Notes: a model not told the origin generated them from the sequence alone. DNA of 64,000 nucleotides from Sepioteuthis lessoniana (GCA_963585895.1 OY757915.1:94252836-94316835), one strand, 5' to 3'; positions 20,780-31,275 are shown, counted from the first letter of the stretch. Program-made: numbers and translations.

Positions 20780-22790
20780 TTGGAATGTGAGCCTTTCAAG
20801 GTAGTAAACTTACTAAGTGTCCAGAGCGTAGAACTGCACTAAGGACCTGTAAAGGTTGAATATTAACATAGCAGCTCTCTCTGAAAGGCAACTCTCTAGG
20901 GAAGATTTTAAAAAATTCGGGATATACCATTTTCTTGGTTGGAAAGCCAGTTAGAGAGCAGGTGGTGTTGGTCTTGCTATCAAAACATGTCTAACAGACC
21001 ATATGGAATATTCCTCAAGTATATGTGATTGTATTATGAAATTACATATTCCCCTGATGCATGGTAGATTTGCAACAATTCTATCAGTTTATACTCTAAG
21101 CGTCAGAACATTTAAAAATTTTGTTCTAGAAGACTCTTTGCAGAACTATAGCAGTTCTTCCTAAGGAGGAAAAACTCATTATTCCTGGCGATATCAATGC
21201 CCGTGTTGGAAAAGACCAAAAAACTTGAGAGGAAAATGGTCGTTTTGACATAGGAAAGGTTAATTCTAATGACCTTACATTGCTTGAACTCTGCGCTAAG
21301 TTCAGTTTCTCAATCTGCAGTACTTTCTTTCTTTAAAATTTAAAACACAAGGCAACTTGGTATCATCCTCGTTCCAAGCATAGGAACATGACCGATTTCA
21401 TATTCACTCTCAAGCAAGATCTTTCAGGAGTTTGTTGTGTCAAAGTGCTGCACAGTGTAAACTCTAACACGGATCACAAATTGGTGGATCGAAAGATTTT
21501 GCTTTGGAAGGAGTTAAACTTCTAGACTTATCAATGTTAACAAACTGGTATGAACAAGTATATGTAGAGCTGTTTCAGACTTCCTCATTTATCTGTTTTT
21601 GATGGGAAAATCTTTAGTCTTAAGTTTGTGCTGTTGTATGTGATGTTCTAAGTTTTAAATCAAAGAAACGTCAACATTAGTTTGATTGTAACTACGTTCT
21701 TATTGATGAGCATCTTCTTAAAAGCTTATATCACGCAAAACTTCTTAATCAAAAAGACCCATTGAAACCCTTTTTGATGCTAAGACTTACAAAGTGTATC
21801 ACGCAATCTTGGTGCGGTGGGTGCACATCTCATTCGAGATTCAGCAAGCATTTGACGCTAGAATTCCCAAATTGTTTTAAAATCTCCTGCATGAAATCTT
21901 TGGTCCATAGATATCTGCCATTGATCCATTGGTTTCAAAAGATGTCATTTCTCTCATCAAAGAGCTTGATAAAGTCTTGGAATGGAAAGATGTGTTGAGC
22001 ACTTTAGAGATATATTTCATAACCCCTCAATAGTTTCCATGGAAAGCACTCAAAATCTTCCACAAAATGAGATCGTTACGAGAATAAACCGACTGTCACG
22101 TATGGCTGAAATTAAATTATCCATCAAACGAGTACCCGATCTAGATTAAATACCAGTCGAACTATTGAAGACTGTGAGTGAAAAGACACTCTGGGCATAC
22201 ATAAGCCAGGAAGGTTGATATCCCATTAAACAAACTAAACCAAACCATACATAACTTCTTTACTGAGAACTAGTCAGGAGTTCTTTTCTCGGTGGACATC
22301 TTTGTGTCGTTGTATACGAGAAAGAGTGAAAAGTCCATCTGTGACCATAATCGTGGTATCACCTTCCGAGAAGCGGTTTGAAAAGATGTTTACCAAACTT
22401 CTTTGGAACATTCTGTTTGAAGGAATCTACCCGACTGTAATTCCTGAAGTGTAGAGAGGTTTTAGGTTTGGTAAATTTACAATCGACCTGAGCTTTTCTG
22501 CTTGACAAATTCCGAAAAAAAATGCTTCGAACAGCAGGGGCTTCTTTATCAAATTTTCATTGACCGAACGAAGGCTTTTGATACAGTCAATCGTGAAGCA
22601 CTTTAGGTAATTCTTGGGAAAGCCGATTGCCCGTCAGTTTTTATCAATATGATTAAACAACTGCACAGTTATATAAAGGCAGGTGTTACATTCAATGGGC
22701 AACTATCTGAAAAGCTTCCAGTTGGCAATGGCGTGAAGGAGGTCAAAATGGCGTGAAGGAGGGCCTGAACGCTTTTTGTCGTATAACCAT
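20780..22790 (+). pseudogene. Decayed LINE with endonuclease and reverse transcriptase
   Basis: Pieces in several frames follow the order of a non-LTR retrotransposon polyprotein. Endonuclease-like text comes first: GVGLAIKTC near 20960, IIPGDINARVGKD near 21180-21215 (the GD.NA..G motif), DLTLLELCAKF near 21270, TWYHPRSKHRNMTDFI near 21357, and NSNTDHKLV near 21468. Reverse-transcriptase-like text follows: FIDRTKAFDTVNREAL near 22555 and INMIKQLHSYIKAGVTFNGQLSEKLPV near 22650 in parts. Stops and frameshifts are frequent. The endonuclease resembles the APE-type domain often named craniofacial development protein 2-like. The clade is not assigned. Confidence 0.75.
22205..22248 (+). mobile_element. 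SINE tail remnant inside the LINE
   Basis: The phrase ttgatatcccattaaacaaa followed by ctaaaccaaacc is the shared A/C tail with its terminal repeat, embedded between the endonuclease and RT parts of the decayed LINE. Only the tail survives. Confidence 0.65.
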
Positions 22791-23225
22791 TAGGAATGAA
22801 TATACACGAAGGAAGAATGGCTATAACACTTAGTTATAAAAATATAATTATCTTTATTTCTCTCGAAAGGGGTCGTAACTGGTTGAGAAAAAGACAGAGA
22901 CAAACGGAGACGAAGGGAGACGAAGACAGACTGCCATATTGATCCATAACTTCTTCTACTCTTGATCATACCACACTGTGTTATATTCAAGGCCTTACTT
23001 AGCACTTTTTCTACTTCTCGGCCGGGGAGCACTCAACCGTAGGCCCACTGTGGGTCGCTCTGTGGGAAGCTGCCCCAGCAGAGCACCCAGCAACTCACTG
23101 ACGCTCTCTGTGACTGACCGAATCTCTTCTGGACGCAAGCTGAGACTGACACAAGGCTGACTGTATCTCACGTGAGCATCTGCATATATCATTTAATAAC
23201 GCCCACACATTTCCGTTAAACAACA
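22790..23225 (-). mobile_element. Family E, LTR-like fragment
   Basis: Read on the minus strand, a GC-richer block with gtcagtcacagagagcgtca leads to ctcccttcgtctcc and then tttcgagagaaataaagata, giving the same order of a GC-rich part and a polyadenylation-like site as at 13350-13985 and 4640-5000. The high-coordinate side begins near gttgtttaacgg. Probably an old LTR. Its two overlapping short frames on opposite strands are not convincing genes. Confidence 0.4.
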
Positions 23226-23725
23226 TGACTGCTTCCGCTTATTTATTTTATGCTGGTTTTGTAAATAAGTTGATGTCGACATGCAAAAGTTCATGGATCA
23301 TTTTCCAAAATCCTGTTCAAAATTTGGTTCCTATCACAGACTAAACTTACGTTCGTTCCATGTAATTTTGGTAAATATATCTGTTAAAGTCAGATGTCTG
23401 AGTTATTTTCATTTTTGCGTAATTTAGACGTCCACCTAGTTATCTGCAGAGAGGTAAGAACCCTCAATATCCCAACAAAGCCAACAATGGCAACCTGTAA
23501 TGCTTAAAGAAAGGATACTGGTGGCTGAGTTGTCCTCACTCGGATAACTTAAGCGATGAAGTGACTTACAAACTCTACACTGTGACCCTTACTTGGCAAG
23601 ACTGGCAATCGAGGAAATCCAATCCGACCAATCGACAAAACATGGCAAGCTCGACTGTATTCTTCAAATTGGTCTGCTAGAAAATAATTAACAAACCCAT
23701 TTAATCTTAAAGGCACCAGAAGGTG
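23226..23725. other. Unassigned spacer
   Basis: No recognised feature apart from a REP-C-like scrap at about 23436-23475 (ctgcagagaggtaagaaccc). Confidence 0.4.
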
Positions 23726-23728
23726 GTA

Positions 23729-23796
<68 letters not shown>

Positions 23797-23887
23797 CTTT
23801 GTTTAAAGGCGTATTCACCTTCGAGGGATATTTCATGCTAGAGCCATCCTTATAGAAGAACAGGTGGTACTTTTTAATCCGTAGTTG

Positions 23888-23921
<34 letters not shown>

Positions 23922-23922
23922 T
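23729..23922. repeat. (TA)n(TG)n and (GATA)n microsatellites flanking a SINE tail
   Basis: TA units at about 23729-23751 and TG units to about 23793 are followed by a SINE-A tail on the minus strand (23795-23890: ctttgtttaaaggcgtattc, then agaagaacaggtggtact), and then seven or eight gata units to 23922. Confidence 0.85.
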
Positions 23923-24611
23923 GTACAAATGCGTAATTTCTTTTACACAAACATAAAAGATTCAAAATTCACCTCTCTTTACTCTCATCATAATTTACCA
24001 AGAATATATTTAATTCTCACGAAAAAAAAAGAAAAGAAAAATACGAAACTCTTCCTTTGTTTTCATGCCACGCTTCGCTTGTCGAAAGCTCGTGAGGAAG
24101 GAATCGTTTTGTCATTCTACTTTGAAGACTAATTGGTTTCTCCATGAAATATTAATCCTTTGAACCTGTAATCCAGATATATAGAGTAATTTCAGTTAGT
24201 TTAGTGTTGCTTCAACTCAAAAATAAATATTCGAACAACTATGCACATATTAACAACATATTTTATCCTTTGAGCCAACCTTACAGAAAAAACAAACACA
24301 CAATAAATATCAAAGCAAATATAAAAATATGAATTAAGGTATAAAGATATATCCTGATTATACGTACGCGTATATGAGTAAGAACCATATTTTTTAGATG
24401 TGTTCCTTAGTTGGTTGTGTAGAACGAAACATGCCTGTATTTGTGAGCAAGTAAACTTAAGACATGGTATGCTGGGAACTATTTTGATATGTCGTGTTCA
24501 GTACGACACAAAGTTCTCGGTGGCACAATAGAACAGTTCTCTGCGTCTGGGCCATCCTAAGAAGAAAGAAGGTTACACTTTAGCGATCTCTTCCAATATG
24601 CATCACTTTCC

Positions 24612-24612
<1 letters not shown>
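23923..24612. other. Unassigned spacer
   Basis: No recognised gene or repeat in this AT-rich stretch. Confidence 0.45.
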
Positions 24613-24651
<39 letters not shown>

Positions 24652-24782
24652 GAGTTGGTTGTCACTAAATCACTTTGTAGGTATGTGTCGAACCAAGTGC
24701 AATATAACATGGAGAGTGCTCAATATCAAGGATAGAGCTATTATATAATACAATAATAATAATAATAATAATAGTAATAAAT

Positions 24783-24789
24783 ATATATT

Positions 24790-24824
<35 letters not shown>

Positions 24825-24890
24825 ATTCATGGAATATAGACTGCGACCCTGGGTTTCATGGAGTTTTTTGCAAAACAACAATCATCAAGC
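24783..24890 (-). mobile_element. Hammerhead-bearing element end with (TA)n
   Basis: On the minus strand the hammerhead-like motif is followed by gcagtctatattccatgaa, then ttaaa and a TA run of about 40 bp (24783-24822). The ribozyme-to-microsatellite distance and the phrase around gggtcgcag match 7640-7710. Another TA run lies at about 24617-24647. Confidence 0.6.
24841..24890 (-). ncRNA. Hammerhead-like ribozyme motif
   Basis: On the minus strand: TTGATGA, an irregular stem II region (TTG..CAT), GAAAC, a perfect minimal stem III (ACCC/GGGT around A) and GTC before GCAG. Stem II is damaged (TTGTTG..AACTCC), so activity is doubtful. The stem III and cleavage-site text is the best preserved of the three related copies. 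Confidence 0.5.
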
Positions 24891-24922
24891 AGTTAAGAAA
24901 ATGGAATTCCATTTTCTTAACT
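24891..24922. repeat. Perfect 32-bp palindrome
   Basis: The 32 bases are their own reverse complement with no loop, centred on gaattc. It starts directly where the hammerhead-like motif ends, so it may be a snap-back junction formed when the element inserted. Confidence 0.95.
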
Positions 24923-25321
24923 CCCTGATTATTGATTATTACTCCGAAAAAGTAACGTAGCAATTGGAATACAAATAAGAATTCTGAAATTAGTTTCTTC
25001 TCTTTTATCTTGAGCATAAGTACACAAGTTCAAAACAATCTGTTATAACAATGAAATAATTTCCCAACATATTTCTTTTGAAGATCCTCTTCAATTAATT
25101 TCCATAGTAGAATAATTTCCAATATATTTCCATAGAAAAATATTTTCCAGTGTATTTTTTAAATTCTTCCCAAAGCATTTCCATAGTGAAACTTTTTTTG
25201 TCAGTGTATTTCTATAGTGAAATTTTTCCAATATATTTCTATTGTAAAAACACTTTCCAGTGGATTATTACAGTAAAACCCTTTACTATCGTAAATCATA
25301 CATCCCCGTTCAAACCCTTGA

Positions 25322-25533
25322 TTTTGTTGCTTGCATTTCACATAGCACTTATACCATTTAGAAAGGTATATATCCAACCATCCCCAACCCCATCTATTAA
25401 TAGTAGGGCAAACTGGCTCTTTAACCTCAGTATGGTAACCAGTCTAATAGAAGAAAAACTGAGTTCAAATCTGTTAAACTCCGTTAGAAATTTTTTATCT
25501 TGTGTCACATCCTGCTCATGTGGAGGGGTTGGT

Positions 25534-25535
<2 letters not shown>
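25322..25535 (+). mobile_element. 5'-truncated, diverged SINE-B
   Basis: Begins at ttgcatttcacatagcact, keeps a degenerate body and the 3' half (tgttaaactccgtt, then gtggaggggttggtaaa). It ends directly in the CA repeat that follows. Confidence 0.7.
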
Positions 25536-25611
<76 letters not shown>

Positions 25612-25612
25612 T
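25536..25612. repeat. Self-complementary (CA)n(TA)n(TG)n microsatellite
   Basis: CA units, then TA units, then TG units form one inverted repeat of about 76 bp that could fold into a single hairpin. It separates a plus-strand SINE-B tail from a minus-strand Penelope-like fragment. Confidence 0.95.
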
Positions 25613-25797
25613 TAGTTGAGCAGCGGTCCTTCATTTAAGCATGTTTGATTAAATAATAAAGACTCATTTTGCCAATGTGATTTTATTTGGCTCCTTTCAA
25701 GTTTCCTGACAAGTGTCTTGGTTTTGGGTTGGAGTTGGTAGATAAATTTACCGAAATTGTCCGGTGCGCTTTCGGGCCTTACATAGGCCATCATCAG
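25612..25797 (-). pseudogene. Penelope-like 5' frame starting in the ribozyme core
   Basis: From the ATGATG at 25794 the minus strand reads MMAYVRPESAPDNFGKF, then KLERSQIKSHWQNESLLFN and QTCLNEGPLLN, where it meets the CA/TA/TG repeat. Its end aligns with MSIMFNEICINEEMLPKYT of the 41956-42147 copy (xxFNxxCxNExxLxx). The frame is open. A partial duplication of the aaacttgaaagga text lies on the other side of the ribozyme, at about 25815-25845. Confidence 0.5.
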
Positions 25798-25800
25798 CCC
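25766..25800 (-). ncRNA. Hammerhead ribozyme core, intact boxes
   Basis: On the minus strand: CTGATGA, T, stem II GGCC/GGCC around TATGTAA, then CGAAA. All catalytic-core boxes are canonical, unlike the other motifs in the window. The cleavage triplet and stem III are not obvious by eye: text after GAAA is gcgcaccgg. It may therefore act only in a dimeric or longer-range fold. Confidence 0.55.
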
Positions 25801-25971
25801 CTGTTGATGGCCTATGAAAGGAAACTTGAAAGGATCCAAGTAGAATTATATAAACAAAATGTGTTTTTATTATTTAATCAAATATATGTATATGTATAAA
25901 CAAAAAAAGCACTTTTATTTTAGCTGCCACAGAAGTCCAGAGTCAATTCCTGTATATATACGGGTGCAATA

Positions 25972-25974
<3 letters not shown>

Positions 25975-26020
<46 letters not shown>

Positions 26021-26575
26021 TGCTATCTCTCTCTCTTTCTCTCTCTTTCTCTCTCTGTCTCTCTTGCCATCTCTCTCTCTATTTCTCTCTCTCTCTCTCT
26101 CTCGACTACTCTCTCTCTGTGTATGTGTGTGTGTGTGTGTGTGTGTGTCTCTTGCTATCTCTCTCTCTTTCTCTCTCTTTCTCTCTCTGTCTCTCTTGCC
26201 ATCTCTCTCTCTATTTCTCTCTCTCTCTCTCTCTCGACTACTCTCTCTCTGTGTATGTGTGTGTGTGTGTGCGTCTCTTGCTATCTCTCTCTCTTTCTCT
26301 CTCTTTCTCTCTTTGTCTCTCTCTTGCTATCTCTCTCTCTCTATTTCTCTCTCTCTCTCTCTCGACTACTCTCTCTCTGTGTATGTGTGTGTGTGTGTGT
26401 GTCTCTTGCTATCTCTCTCTCTTTCTCTCTCTTTCTCTCTCTGTCTCTCTCTTGCTATCTCTCTCTCTCTATTTCTCTCTCTCTCTCTCGACTACTCTCT
26501 CGACTTCTCTCTCACGCTATCAATCTCTCTCTCTCTCTTTCTTTCTCTCTCTCTCTCTCTATCTCTATCTCAATT
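25975..26575. repeat. CT-rich minisatellite, unit of about 128 bp
   Basis: A (TC)n tract is organised in larger units: tctcttgctatctctc starts at 26016, 26148, 26274 and 26402, spacings of 132, 126 and 128 bp. Each unit contains ctcgactactctctc and a gtgtatgtgtgtg run. The three long overlapping frames of Leu/Ser/Val/Cys here only reflect the repeat. Confidence 0.9.
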
Positions 26576-26929
26576 ACACGCATGGATATTCTGAAAATTA
26601 CAACAGCAGCCATTCCTTTTGTTTTGATTGTCATCTATATCTTATGCCCCAATAACACAGAGTTACACAATGTACACGCGTTATGTAAATTTTCGTGGAT
26701 TTTGTTCTTTACGTAATGGCGTCAAGTGTACATTGAATACATGGATAAGGCGTATTCATATTTGCATGCGTACGAGTTCTATACCTCTTATTCACATTCA
26801 TCAATTATGAACTAATGAGTCTACTTCAATGAACAAGCTGATCATCATAATCATCATCATCATTACTATTTCCTTTATTTATTTATTTATTTTTACTTTC
26901 AGTTTCTAATAATCCTTTATCAAAACTGA

Positions 26930-27172
26930 ATGAGTAGAGTGTTCGCCAATGGTCCGGGAGACCAGGGTTCAATCCCATGTCGAGTCATAACAAAGACTCA
27001 AAAAATGGCACTTGATGCTGCCTTGCTTAATACTCAGCATTATAAGGTAAGGATCAGAGTAAAGTGGATCAATCCATGGAAAGGAGTAGCGCCCTCCCCT
27101 ACACCTCGGTATAAAAGCTATTGAAAGGGCAGTCTTCGGGTCACCCTCGACTATAGTCACCAACTTTTCTTT
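26930..27172 (+). mobile_element. SINE-D copy
   Basis: Head agtagagtgttcgccaatgg with B-box-like gggttcaatcccatg, body, and 3' end gtcaccctcgactatagtca. The first part of the tRNA-like head (A box) is damaged. Confidence 0.85.
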
Positions 27173-27395
27173 TTTACTTATATATATATATATATTTGCA
27201 GCCTCTTGTGTGTGTTACTTTTCCAATCACATTGATATTAGTCTCCTAAGGAGATTAATTGTTTTATTTCACATTGGCTGGTACTGCCAAGTATCGTATT
27301 AATAATTTATCTGTACTTTTCTTGATTATATCCAGGACTCCCACTATAACTGGCACAGTAGAAGTTATAAGGTGCCACATTATTATTATCATTAT

Positions 27396-28248
27396 TTACT
27401 CCTTGAGCATTTTGCATAGTAGTTTTTGCCAACAGTTTTTCTCAGGAGTCTCTAGGACTCTTCTCAGTATTCCGGCCGTTCTCAATAATGCAATAGTTTT
27501 TATGATCTCCACTCGTCCCCAAACATCCAAGTCCTCCAGTCCGTTTAATAATCCTTTAGTTACAGCACCGAAAGCGCCAATCGCGATTGGTATAATTGTC
27601 ACCTTCATGTTCCATAGTTTTTTCAATTCCCTAGCAAAATTGAAGTACTTATCATTCTTTTCACCTTCTTCCAGTTTTATTCTGTGGTCAGCCATGTCAG
27701 CAAAGTCCACAATTTTTCAAGTTCTCCCTTTTTTTTTTTTTTTTTTTGGTTGATTATTATAAGGTCAAGTCTTCTGGTCGAGATTAGGTGATCCGTTTGT
27801 ATGTCATAGTCCCATCGGAATTTGTGGGTGACATTCTCTAGAAGAGATGCTGGGTTGTGCATATACCATTTGTTCGTATGGTCAAATTTAAATTTCTTGC
27901 GCATCTCCCAGTGGATCACCTTGCCCACCAAGTCGTGTCTATTCTTATACACCTTCTGTGCTAATTTGCTACATTCGCTTATTATGTGATTGATCGTTTC
28001 TTCATTATCATCACAAAACCTACATTTGCTATTTTGTTACGTCTTATGTATTCTCCCTTTGATTTGTTCCTTCCTGTGGCATTGTTTTGTGCTGCTAATA
28101 CGAGAGATTTTGTTTCTCTTATAAAGTTTCCTTTTCTTAGCCACGTCCAGGTTTTCTCGTGTGAGATGTTGTTTATTAATCGTTTAAAGCGCCTATAGTT
28201 ATTTTTCTTCCCATTTTGTTTCTTAGTTATTGTCATTCTGTTGGCCAT
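27396..28248 (-). pseudogene. LINE, conserved C-terminal domain
   Basis: Frames at 27982-28248, 27677-27952 and 27396-27710 together read through WLRKGNFIRETKSLVLAAQ, a damaged Cys-containing stretch, HKFRWDYDIQTDHLISTRR, KLEEGEKNDKYFNFARELKK and MKVTIIPIAIGAFGAVTKGL. A poly-T run at about 27727-27748 (lysine codons on the sense strand) marks one frame break. The tail segment also occurs twice at 31740-32490. Confidence 0.8.
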
Positions 28249-28802
28249 CGTGTTGTCAGTATAGTTTTTGATGACTGTAATCAGTCTTCCTACGTGTTTT
28301 TCTATGTAGTCCTAGGTCGTTTTTTCGATGCGTCAACACTGTCTTCAATGCTGGCAAGTCATCTTCCTCCCTCCTTTATTGATATATATATAGTCTGTCT
28401 CTGGCATATAATGCCTTATGCATGGTCATTAGTTTTTTTGTTCTTTGGTCCATTTGCTTTAGTCCTTTTCTGGTCCACTTCAAAAAGGGTCCCGAATATC
28501 TAACGAGGGGTACAGCCCAGGTATTTGTTCTTTTAATAAGGTTTCTGCGAGCTAGTTTTGTCTCGAGTAGCTTTCTAGTTCTCCTGAGATGTTACTTAAT
28601 TTTTTCTTTCATCTCCACTTATTTGATGGTGTCAGCTTCCAAGATGCCCAAGTATTTGTAGGTTTCCTTTTCTCCGAGCGTTCTAATCTTTTCTTGATTT
28701 GGTTGTTCCATTCCGTCAGTCAGATGTCGTTTGCCATTTTTCATTACAAGCATGACACATTTTTCTATGCCAAATTCCATCCCTATGTCCTAACTGTATA
28801 TT

Positions 28803-29489
28803 CTAACTCCATGTAATAGAGCTTCCAGTTCTTTTTTTATTTTTTGCAAATAGTTTGATGTCATCCATGTACATTAGGTGATTGATCTTTTCTTGCGATC
28901 TCCTAAGTTTGTATCCAGCTGTGCATTTTCTGAGTATGTGGTTAGGTGGCATCATGGCAATTATGAATAGTAACAGTGATAGTGTATCTCCTTGAAATAT
29001 ATCTCTTTGGATCTTTGCTTCAGCTAAGCTTCTTCCTCCAGCTGTCAATTCCACTCTCCAGGTTTTCATAGTTTTCTCGGTGAAGTTTATGACTTCATCT
29101 GATATTTTATACATTTTGAGGCAGTTTATTATCCAGCTTTGCGGGACCATGTCATATGCCTTTTTGTAATCAATCCGGGCTATAGCTAGATTTTTCCGTC
29201 TGGCCTTGCTATCATTTAGGATGTGTTGATCCATGTAAAGTAACTCTGCTGTGCCTCTAGATCATTTGCAGCATCCTTTCTGCTCCTCAGGGAACAATCC
29301 ACAGCTTGTGAGCGAGTAGTAAATCTCTTCCCTTATTTGTGCTGTTAATATTTTCCACATTATCGGTAGGCAGGTTATGGGTCTGTAGTTGTTTGGAGCG
29401 GTTCCTTTGCTTGAGTACTTTTGGATCAATGTGGTCTTTCCTTTGGTCACCCATTCGGTTACGCGTGCTTCGTCTGGGCGACTGTTCAT
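28803..29489 (-). pseudogene. LINE reverse transcriptase domain
   Basis: Two adjacent frames carry the RT blocks: NNYRPITCLPIMWKILTA (29262-29489) and, after an in-frame interruption near 29240, RIDYKKAYDMVPQSWI, then QGDTLSLLLFIIAM and YMDDIKLFAK (28803-29234). D in IDYKKAYD and the DD of YMDD are catalytic aspartates. The usual proline of the LSP motif is lost (DTLSLLLF). The element is inactive because of stops. Confidence 0.85.
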
Positions 29490-30028
29490 TTCTAGAGCTA
29501 GTCTGTCGTGAATTGAAGTGAATTTCTTGAACCAGAAACCATATATTTCATCATGACCTGGCGTTTTCCAGTTTTATATTTTTAGTATCGTTTTGAGTAA
29601 ATCTATGTGTATTTCCGCTTTCGAGCCTTCTTCGAGCACTTCTAATTCTTTTGTTATATTGTTTATCCACTTGGCTTTTTTGGTATGTTTTTTTTGGGGG
29701 GGGGCCATATTTTAGTCCAAAATCGTTCGGTTTCTCTTGCATCTGGTTGTTGGTATGTTTTTGTATCATCTCCTCCCAGCTGTTGGTAGAATTTTCTTTC
29801 GTCGTTTTGGAATGGCCTGTTTTGTCTGTATTATTTTACCCTTTGTCGATATCTCTTCAATCTTCCTTCTTTCGCCAGGACTTTCAGGTTTATTTCCTCA
29901 ACTTGTATTGTTATTTTTTCTTGTATTGCCTTTTTCTTTTTGTATCTACATGTTCCAGCGTCTTTCCTTTGTTTTATCATTTTGGCCTGTTTTCGTAGAT
30001 TTTTTTTCTGCGTTTCCAGTTGAAATTT

Positions 30029-30427
30029 CTATCCTGGTTTTGATTTTTTCTTCGTGCCTTTGAAGGGGATCCCAATTTTCTCACAAACTAATTTTGTCCC
30101 TGCATAGATTTGTTCATTTAACTCAGTTATATTATTCGTTGATTTGTAAGGTATTACTTGATTTATTTTATTCGTTTCCGTATTAACGGCTCTCCATACT
30201 ATGTTTCTTAGTGATGATAAGGTAGTCTTTTCCCCGTTCATAATTCCCTTTAAACTTTCTAAATTTACCTTTTGTTCTTGTGTTAGTGTTTTGCTCAGGG
30301 TTGTTTGGTGGTGCGTTATTTGGTTGTGTGGCGTTTCCAATTTCCGAAGTTGACCATTTATTTCTTTTAGGTTGTTTATGTTTGTTAACTTTTTATGTGT
30401 CTGGTACTGTATTACTATCTTATTCAT
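30029..30427 (-). pseudogene. LINE, charged helical region upstream of RT
   Basis: A 132-codon frame rich in Asn, Lys, Glu, Thr and Leu, with little aromatic content (KLTNINNLKEINGQLRKLE). It looks like a helical segment preceding the polymerase. No catalytic motif is visible. Confidence 0.5.
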
Positions 30428-30653
30428 TATTTATTTTCTGATGTATTTCTACTATTTCAAGGTCAGAAAATCACCCTTTTTTTATTATTGTTCTGACTTG
30501 GTCGGCAAGTCTTTGGTTTATCTGAAAACTTGCACGTTCTTGTCAGATCTCCATCATTCTTTTCCTATATCCTCTTTGTGTATGGTTGCTCCTATGATAG
30601 TAGTGTAATGCAAGTTGGCTGTCTTCCTTAGTCCATGTTTTGTGTTTACGTCT

Positions 30654-30893
30654 CTAGTTGGTGTGGTTCCTTAAATCGTCATTCGTGTACCTGAAAAAAG
30701 AACAGCCAAAATTCGCAGGGTGACGACCGGGTCTCCCTTGTTGGCAATCAGGAGAGAACCTGCCAATCATGGCACCCAAGCCCGTTGCCTGGTTCCCACG
30801 TTGTGTCATATTTTGATTCAACATTTTTATCATGGGCGGTATATTGTGGCTATACCAGACCCAGGGGTTGTTTATTATCTGCGCGCCTGACAC
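30654..30893 (-). pseudogene. LINE, 5' segment
   Basis: Open frame with NPWVWYSHNIPPMIKMLNQ and FSPDCQQGRPGRHPANFG. I take it as leader or early coding sequence of the LINE because it sits in the same strand and order. Its function is not known. Confidence 0.5.
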
Positions 30894-30983
30894 AAATATG
30901 ACCGAGAAGAGTCAAGGTGGCTGTTCATGAACAGCGGGTCACAAAAAAACACCCTATGTTTTTAACTTAGTTAAAGTCCTTTA

Positions 30984-31275
30984 GGATGTGCCCGTAGTGT
31001 AATGGTTATCGTCGTAGGAAATGGACACGGCAACACGAGCTCAAGTCCTGGATGAGACTGATTGCATTTCACATAGCACTAATACCCTTTGGAAAGGTAT
31101 GAATCCAATTATTCTCCCGACAGCTATGGGTAAATAGTAGGGCAGACTAGATTCTTCAGCCTTGGTGAGGCAACTAGTCTAGGAGAAGGAAAACTCTGAA
31201 TTCAAACCTGTTAAACTCCGCTTAAAAATTGACCTTATGTCATATCCTACCCGAGCGGAGGGGTTGGTAAATATG
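30984..31275 (+). mobile_element. Full-length SINE-B with target duplication
   Basis: Head gcccgtagtgtaatggttat (A box) and gagctcaagtcctgg (B box), body, and 3' end gagcggaggggttggtaaat. The direct repeat gttaaagtccttta (14 bp) flanks it at 30970-30983 and 31276-31289. All parts of the family are present, so this is a good reference copy. Confidence 0.95.

Larger units (their letters stand above)
27245..30900 (-). mobile_element. Decayed non-LTR retrotransposon (about 3.6 kb)
   Basis: A minus-strand LINE reads from about 30900 to 27245. Recognisable parts, in order: a 5' segment (NPWVWYSHNIPPMIKMLNQ), a charged segment (KTWTKEDSQL-like), a long helical region (30029-30427), a pre-RT region (29551-29769), the reverse transcriptase (28803-29489), and a conserved C-terminal domain (27396-28248). 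Stops and frameshifts separate the parts. No poly-A or target duplication was identified. Related non-LTR elements occur widely in invertebrates. Confidence 0.8.

Noticed and set aside
22978-23192. Short frames on both strands in a GC-richer block
   Set aside because: They overlap each other antisense and lie in a probable LTR-like fragment; no domain recognised.
26020-26716. Three overlapping frames of 176-211 codons rich in Ser, Leu, Val and Cys
   Set aside because: They are the three frames of a CT/GT-rich minisatellite, all open because the repeat lacks stops.
27259-27753. Plus-strand frame of 164 codons
   Set aside because: It is the antisense shadow of the minus-strand LINE C-terminal domain.
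29651-30063. Plus-strand frames rich in Phe and Leu that could look like membrane proteins
   Set aside because: They are antisense to the lysine-rich parts of the minus-strand LINE.
30984-31060. Possible tRNA gene (A and B boxes)
   Set aside because: The head belongs to a SINE-B copy with target duplications; acceptor-stem pairing is lacking. The same applies to the heads of the SINE-A and SINE-D copies.
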